Shown: positions 18,601 through 26,920 of the stretch, piece by piece
Numbering within the stretch: the stretch's first letter is position 1
Layout of the letters: every line of letters begins with the position of its first letter
DNA from: Bacteroides cellulosilyticus DSM 14838
GTDB taxonomy: Bacteria; Bacteroidota; Bacteroidia; Bacteroidales; Bacteroidaceae
Reading direction: 5' to 3'
Length of the DNA stretch: 64,000 bases
Assembly: GCF_000158035.1 (NCBI RefSeq)
Contig: NZ_EQ973490.1
Coordinates: forward strand, 1,657,626 to 1,721,625
Notes under the pieces: model-generated
What the model saw: the letters and a program-made list of their open reading frames with translations, nothing else
Databases searched by the model: none
What the model was told of the DNA's origin: nothing
Translations under genes and position numbers: made by a program

Positions 18601-19156
18601 ATCTGAGGAAATAACTTTAGCCAGATTGCATTCATTACATTTAGAAGAGGATTTTGGGGTTCGTCATTTTTCGGGAACGATGACTTATCTCTATTCGTTA
18701 TCTATAAATAATATCTATTTGCAGGACGATATTTGTTTGCGCTTGGATCTAGGTCGAGTAGAAGTACTTGCTGAAGTGTTGGTGAATGGAAAACGTGCTA
18801 GTATTTGTTGGGCACCTCCTTATGCCATTGATATGCAGCAGCTATTGCACGAAGGAGATAATCTGATAGAAATTCGTGTAACAAATTTATGGGTTAACCG
18901 ATTGATTGGTGATGAGTATCTGCCTGAAGAGAATGTTTATAATTATCAGGATATTCCAAATAAATATTCTACATTGCGCAACGGTGGTATCAAGAAACTT
19001 CCTGAATGGTATCTACAGGGTAAACCAAAGCCTGCAGGAGGTAGAATTGCATTTACAACTTGGAAACATTATGATAAGACTTCACCTCTTGTTGAATCTG
19101 GTTTATTAGGACCAGTCACCTTAACAGTTGGGAAAATAGAGAGTCTGAATATATGA
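15653..19156 (+). CDS. GH106-like alpha-L-rhamnosidase with an inserted LamG-like domain
   Basis: This predicted exported glycosidase would release alpha-L-rhamnose. MERRTFLKILSSAGIVSLVSP resembles a twin-arginine type signal; an ATG at 15590 is also in frame, but 15653 starts the signal. GH106 hallmarks are GVYTWWHWMNGNITKDGITRDLEAMKANGI near the N-terminus, LEFAMHNCPGWSSSGGPWI, and TYTEPYGG-like and AEAFTSEPDADKW segments farther on. Around residues 745-900 a LamG/concanavalin-like fold is visible (FSITCWIKPE, GWTHFALVYQDNTPHLWINGV). The C-terminal portion (about 985-1150) is a galactose-binding-like sandwich. At 1167 aa it fits the family plus insert. Its leader matches that of susC. Confidence 0.82.
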   Translation: MERRTFLKILSSAGIVSLVSPTFAMEVCKNKVSKSSSALLESAFRNPPFSSGVYTWWHWMNGNITKDGITRDLEAMKANGIAGYQLFEAGSGIPIGPVESLSDEWVDLILHTLKESERLGLEFAMHNCPGWSSSGGPWITPDKAMQIITWSETKITGGKQVRIQLPTPKHMFDYYIDTYCLAIPANMKVIPRLSILELSNRLDKDGVLTWDVPTGEWLIMRFGQTAKDQKNKSAPSKSTGLDCDKFSTEALDYHLNCMFKRLMPAMEKIAKHSKIGLLIDSYETGDQDWTSDMPAYFEQSHGYELYPFLPVLANKIVESEESTKRFLFDFRRVRADMFAERYYGHFQKRCKEKGIITYTEPYGGNMMEELQVAQQLDINMGEFWCGQTVLWANYKYNRTVKQVASIAHTLGGKVVGAEAFTSEPDADKWLQYPYALKSLGDYMFTRGLSRIYFHRFAHQPHPTAAPGMTMGAWGLHFDRTNTWWKPGKAWIEYLNRCQYIFQSSTFYGDILYHNGDDSFGSTIEPEQTLLAPPEGYDYDMVNTEMLDKAHIKDGKILFPATRFDGYKLLVLLKSETMSLHTLRILARLVGEGMVLVGQRPLHTLGLCDGEKENEFAALVQRVWQHPNVHEGKDLQTIFNRLGVSPDFVYHSEAGNSSVHAIHYQQEGAEIYFVANRKRAHEKGTAHFRIKGYIPELWDPYTTEILQCPVYRTDNEGVEIPLNLTPAGSMFVVFRKVEKQRKYTDVKYNGVSLFPTIGNVVKQDSLSANFSITCWIKPEVDIAMTEEQELGDMRARFFAIYPLEGERRHGKGHSSLGLSVGRNGVVVYERTIHNKAVYRNPRPLSGWTHFALVYQDNTPHLWINGVYAGAGTTSDTIVHLETSHSDLLCKADAYEGGLCNLCIYPSSIDKTEITNLYQKGIPAPFHPSEQVLSWLPSHRFVAWQAGVYEFIAEHTSIRKHVDTLPTCIPLKGPWTVRFPQNMGASEEITLARLHSLHLEEDFGVRHFSGTMTYLYSLSINNIYLQDDICLRLDLGRVEVLAEVLVNGKRASICWAPPYAIDMQQLLHEGDNLIEIRVTNLWVNRLIGDEYLPEENVYNYQDIPNKYSTLRNGGIKKLPEWYLQGKPKPAGGRIAFTTWKHYDKTSPLVESGLLGPVTLTVGKIESLNI

Positions 19157-19178
19157 GGTGCTCACTGAATATAAATTT

Positions 19179-19218
19179 GAGGCAAGAATGAATATTATTT
19201 TCATTCCTGCCTTAAGTT
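19179..19218. terminator. Terminator-like hairpin between convergent GH106 and HTCS genes
   Basis: Arms 19181-19192 (GGCAAGAATGAA) and 19200-19211 (TTCATTCCTGCC) pair with one mismatch and a short loop, followed on the plus strand by TTAAGTTTTT. It could serve both converging transcripts. Confidence 0.6.
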
Positions 19219-19241
19219 TTTGGTGTATATACAGGCTCTTT

Positions 19242-22200
19242 TTAGTTGAGAGAATCGTCTTTATATTTATTGCTCTCTCTGTATTCCTTGGGAGTTTGAT
19301 TGTATCGTTTGCCAAACTCTTTATAGAAATGTGACCGATTTGTGAAAGCTGTCCGATACATGATTTCCTGTATAGTCAATGTTGTAGTTAATAGTAATTT
19401 GGCAGCATAATTTATTCTTTGTTCTTTGATGAAATCTTTAGGGGGGAGTTGATCCAGATTCTTAAACTTGCGATATAAATTTCTGCTGCTGGTTTGCATG
19501 GCTTCTGCAAGTTCTTCCGGACCAAATTCAGTGTTGTCCATATTTTCATTGATTAGTTCAACAGCAGTTTCCATGAATTTTTTGTCTTCCTGTTGTAACA
19601 ACTGTCCACCACTAAATTCAAAGGCACTTGCTGAAGAGTTGTAGTATTGCTTTAATTCTTCCTGCTTTTTTAATAGTTGTTTGATGATACTCCTAAGATA
19701 TTGAGTATTGAATGGTTTGGGGATGTAAGCGTCTGCTCCAGATTCTATACCCTCAATTTTTTCATCGGTTGTATTTTTTGCAGAGAGGATAATTAATGGA
19801 ATATGCATTGTATGTTTGTTGCTTTTGAGTTGTTTGATTAAGGTGATTCCATCTATTTTGGGCATCATAATGTCTGTAATGATAAGATCCGGTGTCTTTT
19901 GTTTTAATAAAACAAGCCCTTCTTCACCATTTTCTGCCGTTAAAATGGAATATTCATCGGATAGTATATCTTTTAGCATCCACAGTAACTCTTTGTTGTC
20001 ATCTATCATCAGAATGGTTGTTTCTGGTTGGTTGAATTCCTTTTCGTAATCACCTCTTTCAGCTGTTTCAATATTCGTATTGTTGCTTAGAGGTTCGGAT
20101 TTAGGAGTTTCATTCAATACATGTTCGGCTTCTTCTGTTACTTCAAGCTGTGGTAGGTTCACTATGAACTGAGCATATTGGTCTATTTCGCTTTTTACTT
20201 CAATAGTACCTTGCAGTAGTTCTACCATACTTTGACAAATGGCAAGTCCTAAACCATTTCTGGAAGAAAGTCCTTTAATGCTATTCTCCTGAATGTTATC
20301 AAGTACACTGTACCGGTTAAATATAAGTGGAATATTCTCTTTACAAATTCCTTTTCCTGTATTATAGACTTGAATATTTAGTTTATCTACCTCTATTTTT
20401 ATGGATATACGTATTGTTCCATTTTCGGGGCTATATTTAAATGCATTCGAAATAAGATTATTTAGAATCTTAGTAAATCCGCTATAATCACTCTTCCATA
20501 TAATATCTGGACTGATATTTGTTTCCAGATGGATTTGATTTTGTTCTGCCAACTCACCAAATGAATCTATAATGTCTTTTGCTAATTTGCTGATATTCAG
20601 TTCTTGTATATGGCATATTTGATTGCCGGTTTCCATGCGACGGAAGTCTATTACTTCTTGTATCAGGCTATTGAGACGCTCTGTATTTGATTTTATAATC
20701 TGGGCATATTTTTTAATGAAAACATCACTGTTCTCATGCTGCAGAATTCTTTCGCATGGACCATAAATCAGGGTAAGTGGTGTACAGAATTCATGTGTGA
20801 TGTTGGTAAAGAAACGTAGTTTACCTTCATACATTTCTTCCTTATATTTTTCATTTAACTTTTTGGACATGGCGGCTTTTCTTCGTTCGTATTTCCGCCG
20901 GATATAATGCCAAAATCCCAATCCTACCCCAATAATCAATAATACATATATTATCTGGGCTGTAATACTCTGATACCAAGGGGGAAGAATGATGATACGG
21001 ATACTTTTGATTAAATTGTCATTGCTATTTCCTCCATCATTGTATTTTACTTTCAATGTATAATCTCCGGGAGGGATATTTGTAAATTGCGCTTCATTAG
21101 AGCGTGTATCCATCCATACATTATTGAAATTTTCAAGTTTATAAGAATATCTGCAGTTCTCGCCATTAATAAAGTCTGTGGCTACAAAAGAGACTGCAAA
21201 GAAATTCTGATTATGGTTCAACACGATATTTTGAGAATTACTATCTTTTTTCTCAAACTCATGAATGTTATATTCCTTATTGAATATTCTTACTTTTGTA
21301 AAGTGAATATCAGGCACAAAGTTGTTTTTCTTTTTTTTCTCTTTTTTTATCCAGACTACGCCATTTACTCCTCCAAAAAAGTATCTGTTGTTTATTTTGT
21401 CTTGAAAATATGCATTATCACTAAATTCTGTTATATCTAAGCCCGTTCTATGATTAAAGTTCCTGAACGTATTCTTTTGGGAATCAAATAATATAATGCC
21501 GGTATTGCTGCTTAACCATAGATGTCCTTCTTTGTCTTCAATAATTCCGTGTATTGTATTATTGGGTAAACCTTCATTCTCATTAAAATTCTTATAGTCA
21601 TAATTACCATTAGATGAGATTTTCAGTTTGGTTAATCCATAACTTGTACCTAACCATATATCTTCATGTTGGTCTTGATATATGCATAATATATCACTCA
21701 TGGGGGCTATACCATTTCTATCAAAAGAAATGAAAGAATAATTTTCAGTGCGAGAATTTAATCTGATGACCCCATTACCACGCATTCCAATACAAATAAT
21801 GGAGTCATTTTCTGGATATATAGAATATATTTGATTGTTTTTCTGTTTATGAGGAACATCAAAATTGAATGCTTGAATCTTTTTAGCTTCAAGGCCTTGT
21901 TTCTGTTGTTGAATGTTTATTTTTAATAAAGTATTTCCTGCACCTACCCACAATAGTGAGTCGTTTGTTTCACACATGGAATGTACATGGGAGATATCTT
22001 GATTAGTATTGTTAGCTAATGAGTGAATTTTATTGTCTGAAAAAGAGTAGTAATTTAATCCAGGTCCATTTGAACCGATCCATAAAATTGGATATACATT
22101 ACTTGGTGCAAATGCAAAAACTTCATTATTCGTAAGTCCTTCTTGTGTTGTAAGGTGTATGACATTATCATTTGAATACTCTTTTGAAGTATCATAATGG

Positions 22201-23291
22201 TTGATCTTTATTATACCATTGTCTTTGGTTCCTAACCATAGAGTATTATATTTATCAGTGTAAACAGCGCGGATCGGCCTTTTCTTGCTGATCGGAAGTT
22301 CATTGAGCAATATATTAGTAAATGTATATTCGTCTTTTGTCCAGGCATATACCCCCTGCCCATCTGTACCAATCCAAATAATATCTTGTTGTTTATCTTT
22401 CCATAAAGAGAATATACCACAATTAATGTTGAACTTCTCTGCTTGGTAATTTTGTTCAGCCATAAGTCGTATAAGACCATTTGTCTCAAATCCGATAAGA
22501 ACATCGTTGTCGTCAAAAATAATGGCTCCAATTTTACCACTTTCCTGAATCAATTGCTTTAGCTTTCTGATAAAATGTAGTTTTCCTTTTTCTTTGTAAA
22601 ATATGTTTCCTTCAGAATCCACCATAATTATTTTCTCGTCACTGTAAAAGGCATATTTTATAAGGTGGGGATGTGTAAAGTCCGGATGTCTGACAATTTG
22701 AGGATTATTTGTTTTTTTCCCGGATATGGTATACCTTTCCATTATACCTTTATGATTAATCCATATCGTATCTTGAGAATCAACAATAAAACTTGATACA
22801 TTGTCTAATTCTTTCTCTTTATAGATAGGGAAGTTTATAAATTTATTGTCTAAGTTCGAATATAGAGATAATGTATTTGGTCTATTGAATACATATAAAT
22901 AGTCTTGATTGTCTTTGGCAATATATGAATTTTCACCAAATTCATTATAATATTCCTCTATTGCATTACTTTTTTGCGATAGTTTGTTTAATCCCCATTT
23001 AGTGCTAATCCATAGGTAGTTATCTGTTTCTATGATTTTTCTGATGACATTGCTTGAAAGGCTATTTTGATTATTGATATCTGGCTTATAGACATATATT
23101 TTTTGACTATCATACATGTTGAGTCCATCATAAGTACCAATCCATAGGAATCGTTTCTCATCTTGAAATAAGCAAGTTACGGAACTGTTTGATAGACCGT
23201 CACGATTACTAATTTGCCTAAGGTTATGTGAACTGATATTTTGTATAGAACAAAATAGTAGCAACAAAGATATTTGAATATAATATTTCAT
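19242..23291 (-). CDS. Hybrid two-component system regulator (HTCS) of PUL 1
   Basis: This one-protein sensor and transcription factor detects a glycan fragment in the periplasm and activates its PUL. Its 1349 aa hold a signal peptide (1-20), two-component-regulator propeller repeats (about 25-690, such as FLWIGTYDGLNMYD), a Y_Y_Y domain (about 695-765), a membrane helix (near 784), HisKA with TNITHEFCTPL (His about 832), HATPase (NLISNAFKYS, NTGKGI, NGLGLAIC), a receiver with intact DLIITDIMMPKIDG (Asp about 1139) and a C-terminal AraC HTH. An earlier ATG at 23363 overlaps the promoter, so MKYYIQISLLLLF at 23291 is preferred. It lies between the GH106 gene and susCD. Confidence 0.95.
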   Translation of the reverse strand: MKYYIQISLLLLFCSIQNISSHNLRQISNRDGLSNSSVTCLFQDEKRFLWIGTYDGLNMYDSQKIYVYKPDINNQNSLSSNVIRKIIETDNYLWISTKWGLNKLSQKSNAIEEYYNEFGENSYIAKDNQDYLYVFNRPNTLSLYSNLDNKFINFPIYKEKELDNVSSFIVDSQDTIWINHKGIMERYTISGKKTNNPQIVRHPDFTHPHLIKYAFYSDEKIIMVDSEGNIFYKEKGKLHFIRKLKQLIQESGKIGAIIFDDNDVLIGFETNGLIRLMAEQNYQAEKFNINCGIFSLWKDKQQDIIWIGTDGQGVYAWTKDEYTFTNILLNELPISKKRPIRAVYTDKYNTLWLGTKDNGIIKINHYDTSKEYSNDNVIHLTTQEGLTNNEVFAFAPSNVYPILWIGSNGPGLNYYSFSDNKIHSLANNTNQDISHVHSMCETNDSLLWVGAGNTLLKINIQQQKQGLEAKKIQAFNFDVPHKQKNNQIYSIYPENDSIICIGMRGNGVIRLNSRTENYSFISFDRNGIAPMSDILCIYQDQHEDIWLGTSYGLTKLKISSNGNYDYKNFNENEGLPNNTIHGIIEDKEGHLWLSSNTGIILFDSQKNTFRNFNHRTGLDITEFSDNAYFQDKINNRYFFGGVNGVVWIKKEKKKKNNFVPDIHFTKVRIFNKEYNIHEFEKKDSNSQNIVLNHNQNFFAVSFVATDFINGENCRYSYKLENFNNVWMDTRSNEAQFTNIPPGDYTLKVKYNDGGNSNDNLIKSIRIIILPPWYQSITAQIIYVLLIIGVGLGFWHYIRRKYERRKAAMSKKLNEKYKEEMYEGKLRFFTNITHEFCTPLTLIYGPCERILQHENSDVFIKKYAQIIKSNTERLNSLIQEVIDFRRMETGNQICHIQELNISKLAKDIIDSFGELAEQNQIHLETNISPDIIWKSDYSGFTKILNNLISNAFKYSPENGTIRISIKIEVDKLNIQVYNTGKGICKENIPLIFNRYSVLDNIQENSIKGLSSRNGLGLAICQSMVELLQGTIEVKSEIDQYAQFIVNLPQLEVTEEAEHVLNETPKSEPLSNNTNIETAERGDYEKEFNQPETTILMIDDNKELLWMLKDILSDEYSILTAENGEEGLVLLKQKTPDLIITDIMMPKIDGITLIKQLKSNKHTMHIPLIILSAKNTTDEKIEGIESGADAYIPKPFNTQYLRSIIKQLLKKQEELKQYYNSSASAFEFSGGQLLQQEDKKFMETAVELINENMDNTEFGPEELAEAMQTSSRNLYRKFKNLDQLPPKDFIKEQRINYAAKLLLTTTLTIQEIMYRTAFTNRSHFYKEFGKRYNQTPKEYRESNKYKDDSLN

Positions 23292-23332
23292 GAGTAGTAG
23301 TCTTCTTGGCATTAATAACTTTAACTGGTCAA

Positions 23333-23364
23333 CAAAGATAGTGCTCTGATCGAGTTTTCCCAAA
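23333..23364 (-). promoter_or_regulatory. Promoter of the PUL 1 HTCS gene
   Basis: The minus strand has TTTG (23364-23361), 20 bp, then TATCTTTG (23340-23333), a good match to the Bacteroides -33/-7 pair. The leader would be about 35 nt. Confidence 0.65.
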
Positions 23365-23552
23365 TTCTATTTGGTTGAATTTCTATTTTAATAAGATGAG
23401 ATTTAGTTAAAACTTAAGTTTTATGATTGAGGGGATAACTCCCGTTAAAAGGCAGTTGTATTCGATTTCGCCATAAATGTATTCTCTTTGCGCATTGCGG
23501 ATATAAGCATGATATTGGCGAGATCTTGTATATATGCGTATCGCTTATGCGC
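23365..23552. promoter_or_regulatory. Regulatory region upstream of PUL 1 susC with palindromic GCGCAT/ATGCGC motifs
   Basis: GCGCAT at 23490-23495 and ATGCGC at 23547-23552 form inverted arms. An imperfect palindrome GCGTAT-N5-ATGCGC (23536-23552) ends directly before the susC -7 box. ATAAGC at 23503-23508 also has an inverse, GCTTAT, at 23543-23548. This is where an HTCS AraC domain could bind, but no tested site is known to me. Confidence 0.35.
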
Positions 23553-23591
23553 TAATTTTGCATGTAGAAACAACATTAAACGTTTTCAATA
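23553..23591 (+). promoter_or_regulatory. -7 box and shared leader element upstream of PUL 1 susC
   Basis: TAATTTTG (23553-23560) fits TAnnTTTG. CATGTAGAAACAA and then GTTTTCAATA follow, as upstream of the GH106 gene at 15520-15560. The leader to the susC ATG is about 260 nt, very AT-rich, and contains a 25-codon frame at 23656-23733. Confidence 0.65.
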
Positions 23592-23825
23592 GTGTATTAG
23601 TTTTTTTTATGGGTATTGAGAAAAGATACTATATTATTAATTTCTAAAAATAACGATGAATATGGAAAAACACTCTTTAATTTTTGGAGGTATTGCTAAA
23701 AAAATATCATTAGAATACTTTTTGATAATTTGAGTTTTGGTGAATTATGTATACTGATACTTTAATGGTATTTATCTTTTTAATAAATGCTTTTTAAAAA
23801 CAGAACCAATTTAAAATATATTAAT

Positions 23826-26800
23826 ATGAAAAACATTTTTATGCTAACAAACAAAAGTGAACGAAAAATAGGAGGAAAAAGGTTTTCTGTAATCCTACTA
23901 TTGTTGTGTTTATCTCTGTTTACTGTTTATGGTCAGGGAAAGAAAAATATTAAAGGATTAGTCACTGATGAGAAGAATGAACCGTTAATAGGAGTCAGTG
24001 TAGTGGAAGTTGGTACTTCTAATGGTACAATAACAGATGTAGATGGAAAGTTTGAAATAAATGTTTCATCAAATTCGACTTTAAAGTTTAGCTATATTGG
24101 TTACAATGTTCTTGAGAAAAAGATTGGTACGCAAACGGTGATGAATGTTGTTTTAACTGAGGCTGCCTCAGAATTGGATGAGGTTGTAGTTGTAGGCTAT
24201 GGAACTGTAAAAAAGCGTGATTTGACAGGCTCTGTTACTTCTGTTGATTCTGAAAAACTCTTGCAGAGTCCGGCATTATCTGCAGCGGAGGCTATTCAGG
24301 GTAAAGTTCCGGGTGTATTGATACAGAACACAAGCTGGACTCCGGGAGCTACTCCGTCTATTCTTATTCGTGGTACACGTTCTATCAAAGCAGGCAATGA
24401 TCCGTTGTATGTTGTGGATGGTATTCCTATTTCAACAGCTCCTAATTTGTTTGCACCTGGTGATATAGAATCAATAGAGGTGCTTAAGGATGCCTCAGCT
24501 ACTGCTATTTATGGATCCAGAGGTGCTAATGGAGTTATCATAATCTCAACGAAGAAAGGTAAGAAAGGGAAAGTGCAGGTTGACTATAATGGCTATTATG
24601 GTATTCAGACCATTCAAAACAAGTTGGAATTAATGGATGGAGCAGAATATGCGGAGTATGTGCGTGAAGCTTATAGAGCAGCTGGACAATACGATTCAGC
24701 ACTGCCTAATATGGAACTGGATAAAACATTACCCTCGTTTACTGGTGATGATTATACTTGGCAATCTATTGCAATGGCTTATGATGAAAACGGTAATTAT
24801 GATTCCAGCAAAGTACGTTCCGGTGCTTTGTGGTGGAACGAAGTAGAACGTACAGGTATAGTGACTGATCACCAACTCGGCATTAGAGGAGGAGGTGATA
24901 AAATGCAGTTTGCTTTTAATACTACATACTTCAAGAATGAAGGTATTTATAAGAATCAAGATTACTCACGCTATACAGTAAAGTTGAGTGTTGATGCAGA
25001 AGTAACTAATTGGTTGAAGATAGGCGGACAGTCGCACTTCAGTCATTCATTACAGAATAGAGGTTCTAACTTCCAGGATTGTTGGCGTGTGAATCCACTT
25101 GGACGATTGTATGATGATGATGGAGTTCCTACATTGATGACTTCAGGAGGTGATTCTCAATGGTGGAATCCTCTTCAATACTTAGAACCTAACGCAGTGG
25201 TTAATCCTTTGAAAATTAACCGTTTCTTAGGTAGTTATTATGGGGAAATCAAGCTTCCATTAGATGGACTTAAGTATCGTGCAAATATTGGAATTGATTT
25301 TCATTCTCGTCAGGATTATTCCTTCTTATCTTCAAATGCAAGACAGGGCAATCCTAATCAGGCAAAAAATGCTACTCAACAAACTTATGCTTATACCTTT
25401 GAAAATCTGTTATTTTACGATAAGCAGTTTGGAAAACACTCTATCGGAGTTACTTTATTGCAATCTATTCAGCGTAATAGAACCGAAAGTTTAAGTGCTA
25501 CTGTTCAGGATTTACCTTCGGATGATCTGCTTTTTAATGATATTGCATCAGCATTGGATATAACAGGGTATGATAGTAATAATCAAGTATGGAGCCTTGC
25601 TTCTTTCATGGGACGCTTGAATTATAATTATAAAAGCAGGTATTATGCTACATTCTCAATGCGTTATGATGGCTCTTCGCGTCTAGCTGATGGACACAAA
25701 TGGGTTTCTTTCCCTGCTTTTTCGTTAGCATGGAGAGTAAATGAGGAAAACTTTCTTAAGAATTTTGATAAACTTGATAATTTGAAATTGCGTTTTGGAT
25801 ATGGTGTAACTGCCAACACTTCTATTAATCCTTATCAAACAAAAGGATTGTTATCAAAGAAGTACTATAATTATGGAGAAAATATGGTTATTGGTTACAC
25901 TTCCTCTAGTTTACCGGATAAAACATTGACTTGGGAAACTACCGGGCAATGGAATGTAGGGGTTGATTTCAGTTTTTTCCGTGGACGTTTGAGTGGAACA
26001 GTTGATGCTTATCTGCAAAATACACATGATTTGCTGCTTGACCGTCAGTTACCTGCTGTCTCTGGCTATACGAGTGTACTTACTAATGTTGGTAAAACAA
26101 GAAATAAAGGTATTGAGGTTAGTTTGTCTACGGTAAATATACAAAATAAAGATTTCACATGGTCTACAGACTTTATGTATTCAACTAATAAGGAAGAAAT
26201 TGTAGAATTGTATAATGGAAAAGTAGATGATATAGGTAATAGCTGGTTTATAGGTGAAGCGCTTGGAGTATATTATGATTATAAGAAAATAGGCATCTGG
26301 CAGGATTCTCCGGAGGATCTTGCTGAAATTGAAAAATATAATAAGAATGGTCACAAATTTGCACCAGGAATGATTAAATTGTTGGATATCGATGGAGATC
26401 ATAAAATTACCGCAGACAATGATCGTATGATCCTTGGACAAAAACGTCCCAAACATATTTTTAATCTTAGCAATACATTTGTTTATAAAGGCTTTGATCT
26501 GAATATTGTTCTTTATGGAACCTTAGGCGGAATGTTGAGAAATGCAGTTCGCGTGAATCATCAGTCCTATCGTAATAATAGTGTGAAATTTGATTATTGG
26601 ACTCCAAACAATCCGACTAATGCTTATCCTCGCCCTAACAGACTGTATGATAATATAGAGTATGAGTCCTCATTGTATTATGAAAAATCGGATTTTTTAC
26701 GTGTAAAAACGATAACATTAGGGTATACATTGCCTAAGAATCTGGTTAATAAAGCAACTTTATCTAATTGCCGATTATATGTTACTGCCCAGAATCCTCT

Positions 26801-26900
26801 TGTATTTACAAACTATACAGGAGTCGATCCGGAAGGAGCAGCAACCTATGCTTCACCGAGTGTAAGCAGTTGGATATTTGGTGTGAATGTTTCTTTTTAA
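23826..26900 (+). CDS. SusC-type TonB-dependent receptor of PUL 1
   Basis: This outer-membrane transporter would import oligosaccharides of the PUL 1 glycan with the SusD partner next to it. From ATG 23826 (an upstream ATG at 23787 is also in frame) it is 1024 aa: signal region with FSVILLLLCLSLFTVYGQ, carboxypeptidase-regulatory-like domain (about 38-115, IKGLVTDEKNEPLIGVSVVE), plug from LDEVVVVGYGTVKKRDLTGSV, then DASATAIYGSRGANGVIIIST, and a 22-strand-type barrel ending with the terminal Phe typical of outer-membrane proteins (SWIFGVNVSF). No defect was seen. Confidence 0.95.
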   Translation: MKNIFMLTNKSERKIGGKRFSVILLLLCLSLFTVYGQGKKNIKGLVTDEKNEPLIGVSVVEVGTSNGTITDVDGKFEINVSSNSTLKFSYIGYNVLEKKIGTQTVMNVVLTEAASELDEVVVVGYGTVKKRDLTGSVTSVDSEKLLQSPALSAAEAIQGKVPGVLIQNTSWTPGATPSILIRGTRSIKAGNDPLYVVDGIPISTAPNLFAPGDIESIEVLKDASATAIYGSRGANGVIIISTKKGKKGKVQVDYNGYYGIQTIQNKLELMDGAEYAEYVREAYRAAGQYDSALPNMELDKTLPSFTGDDYTWQSIAMAYDENGNYDSSKVRSGALWWNEVERTGIVTDHQLGIRGGGDKMQFAFNTTYFKNEGIYKNQDYSRYTVKLSVDAEVTNWLKIGGQSHFSHSLQNRGSNFQDCWRVNPLGRLYDDDGVPTLMTSGGDSQWWNPLQYLEPNAVVNPLKINRFLGSYYGEIKLPLDGLKYRANIGIDFHSRQDYSFLSSNARQGNPNQAKNATQQTYAYTFENLLFYDKQFGKHSIGVTLLQSIQRNRTESLSATVQDLPSDDLLFNDIASALDITGYDSNNQVWSLASFMGRLNYNYKSRYYATFSMRYDGSSRLADGHKWVSFPAFSLAWRVNEENFLKNFDKLDNLKLRFGYGVTANTSINPYQTKGLLSKKYYNYGENMVIGYTSSSLPDKTLTWETTGQWNVGVDFSFFRGRLSGTVDAYLQNTHDLLLDRQLPAVSGYTSVLTNVGKTRNKGIEVSLSTVNIQNKDFTWSTDFMYSTNKEEIVELYNGKVDDIGNSWFIGEALGVYYDYKKIGIWQDSPEDLAEIEKYNKNGHKFAPGMIKLLDIDGDHKITADNDRMILGQKRPKHIFNLSNTFVYKGFDLNIVLYGTLGGMLRNAVRVNHQSYRNNSVKFDYWTPNNPTNAYPRPNRLYDNIEYESSLYYEKSDFLRVKTITLGYTLPKNLVNKATLSNCRLYVTAQNPLVFTNYTGVDPEGAATYASPSVSSWIFGVNVSF

Positions 26901-26920
26901 ACTAATAAAATAAGAATAAA

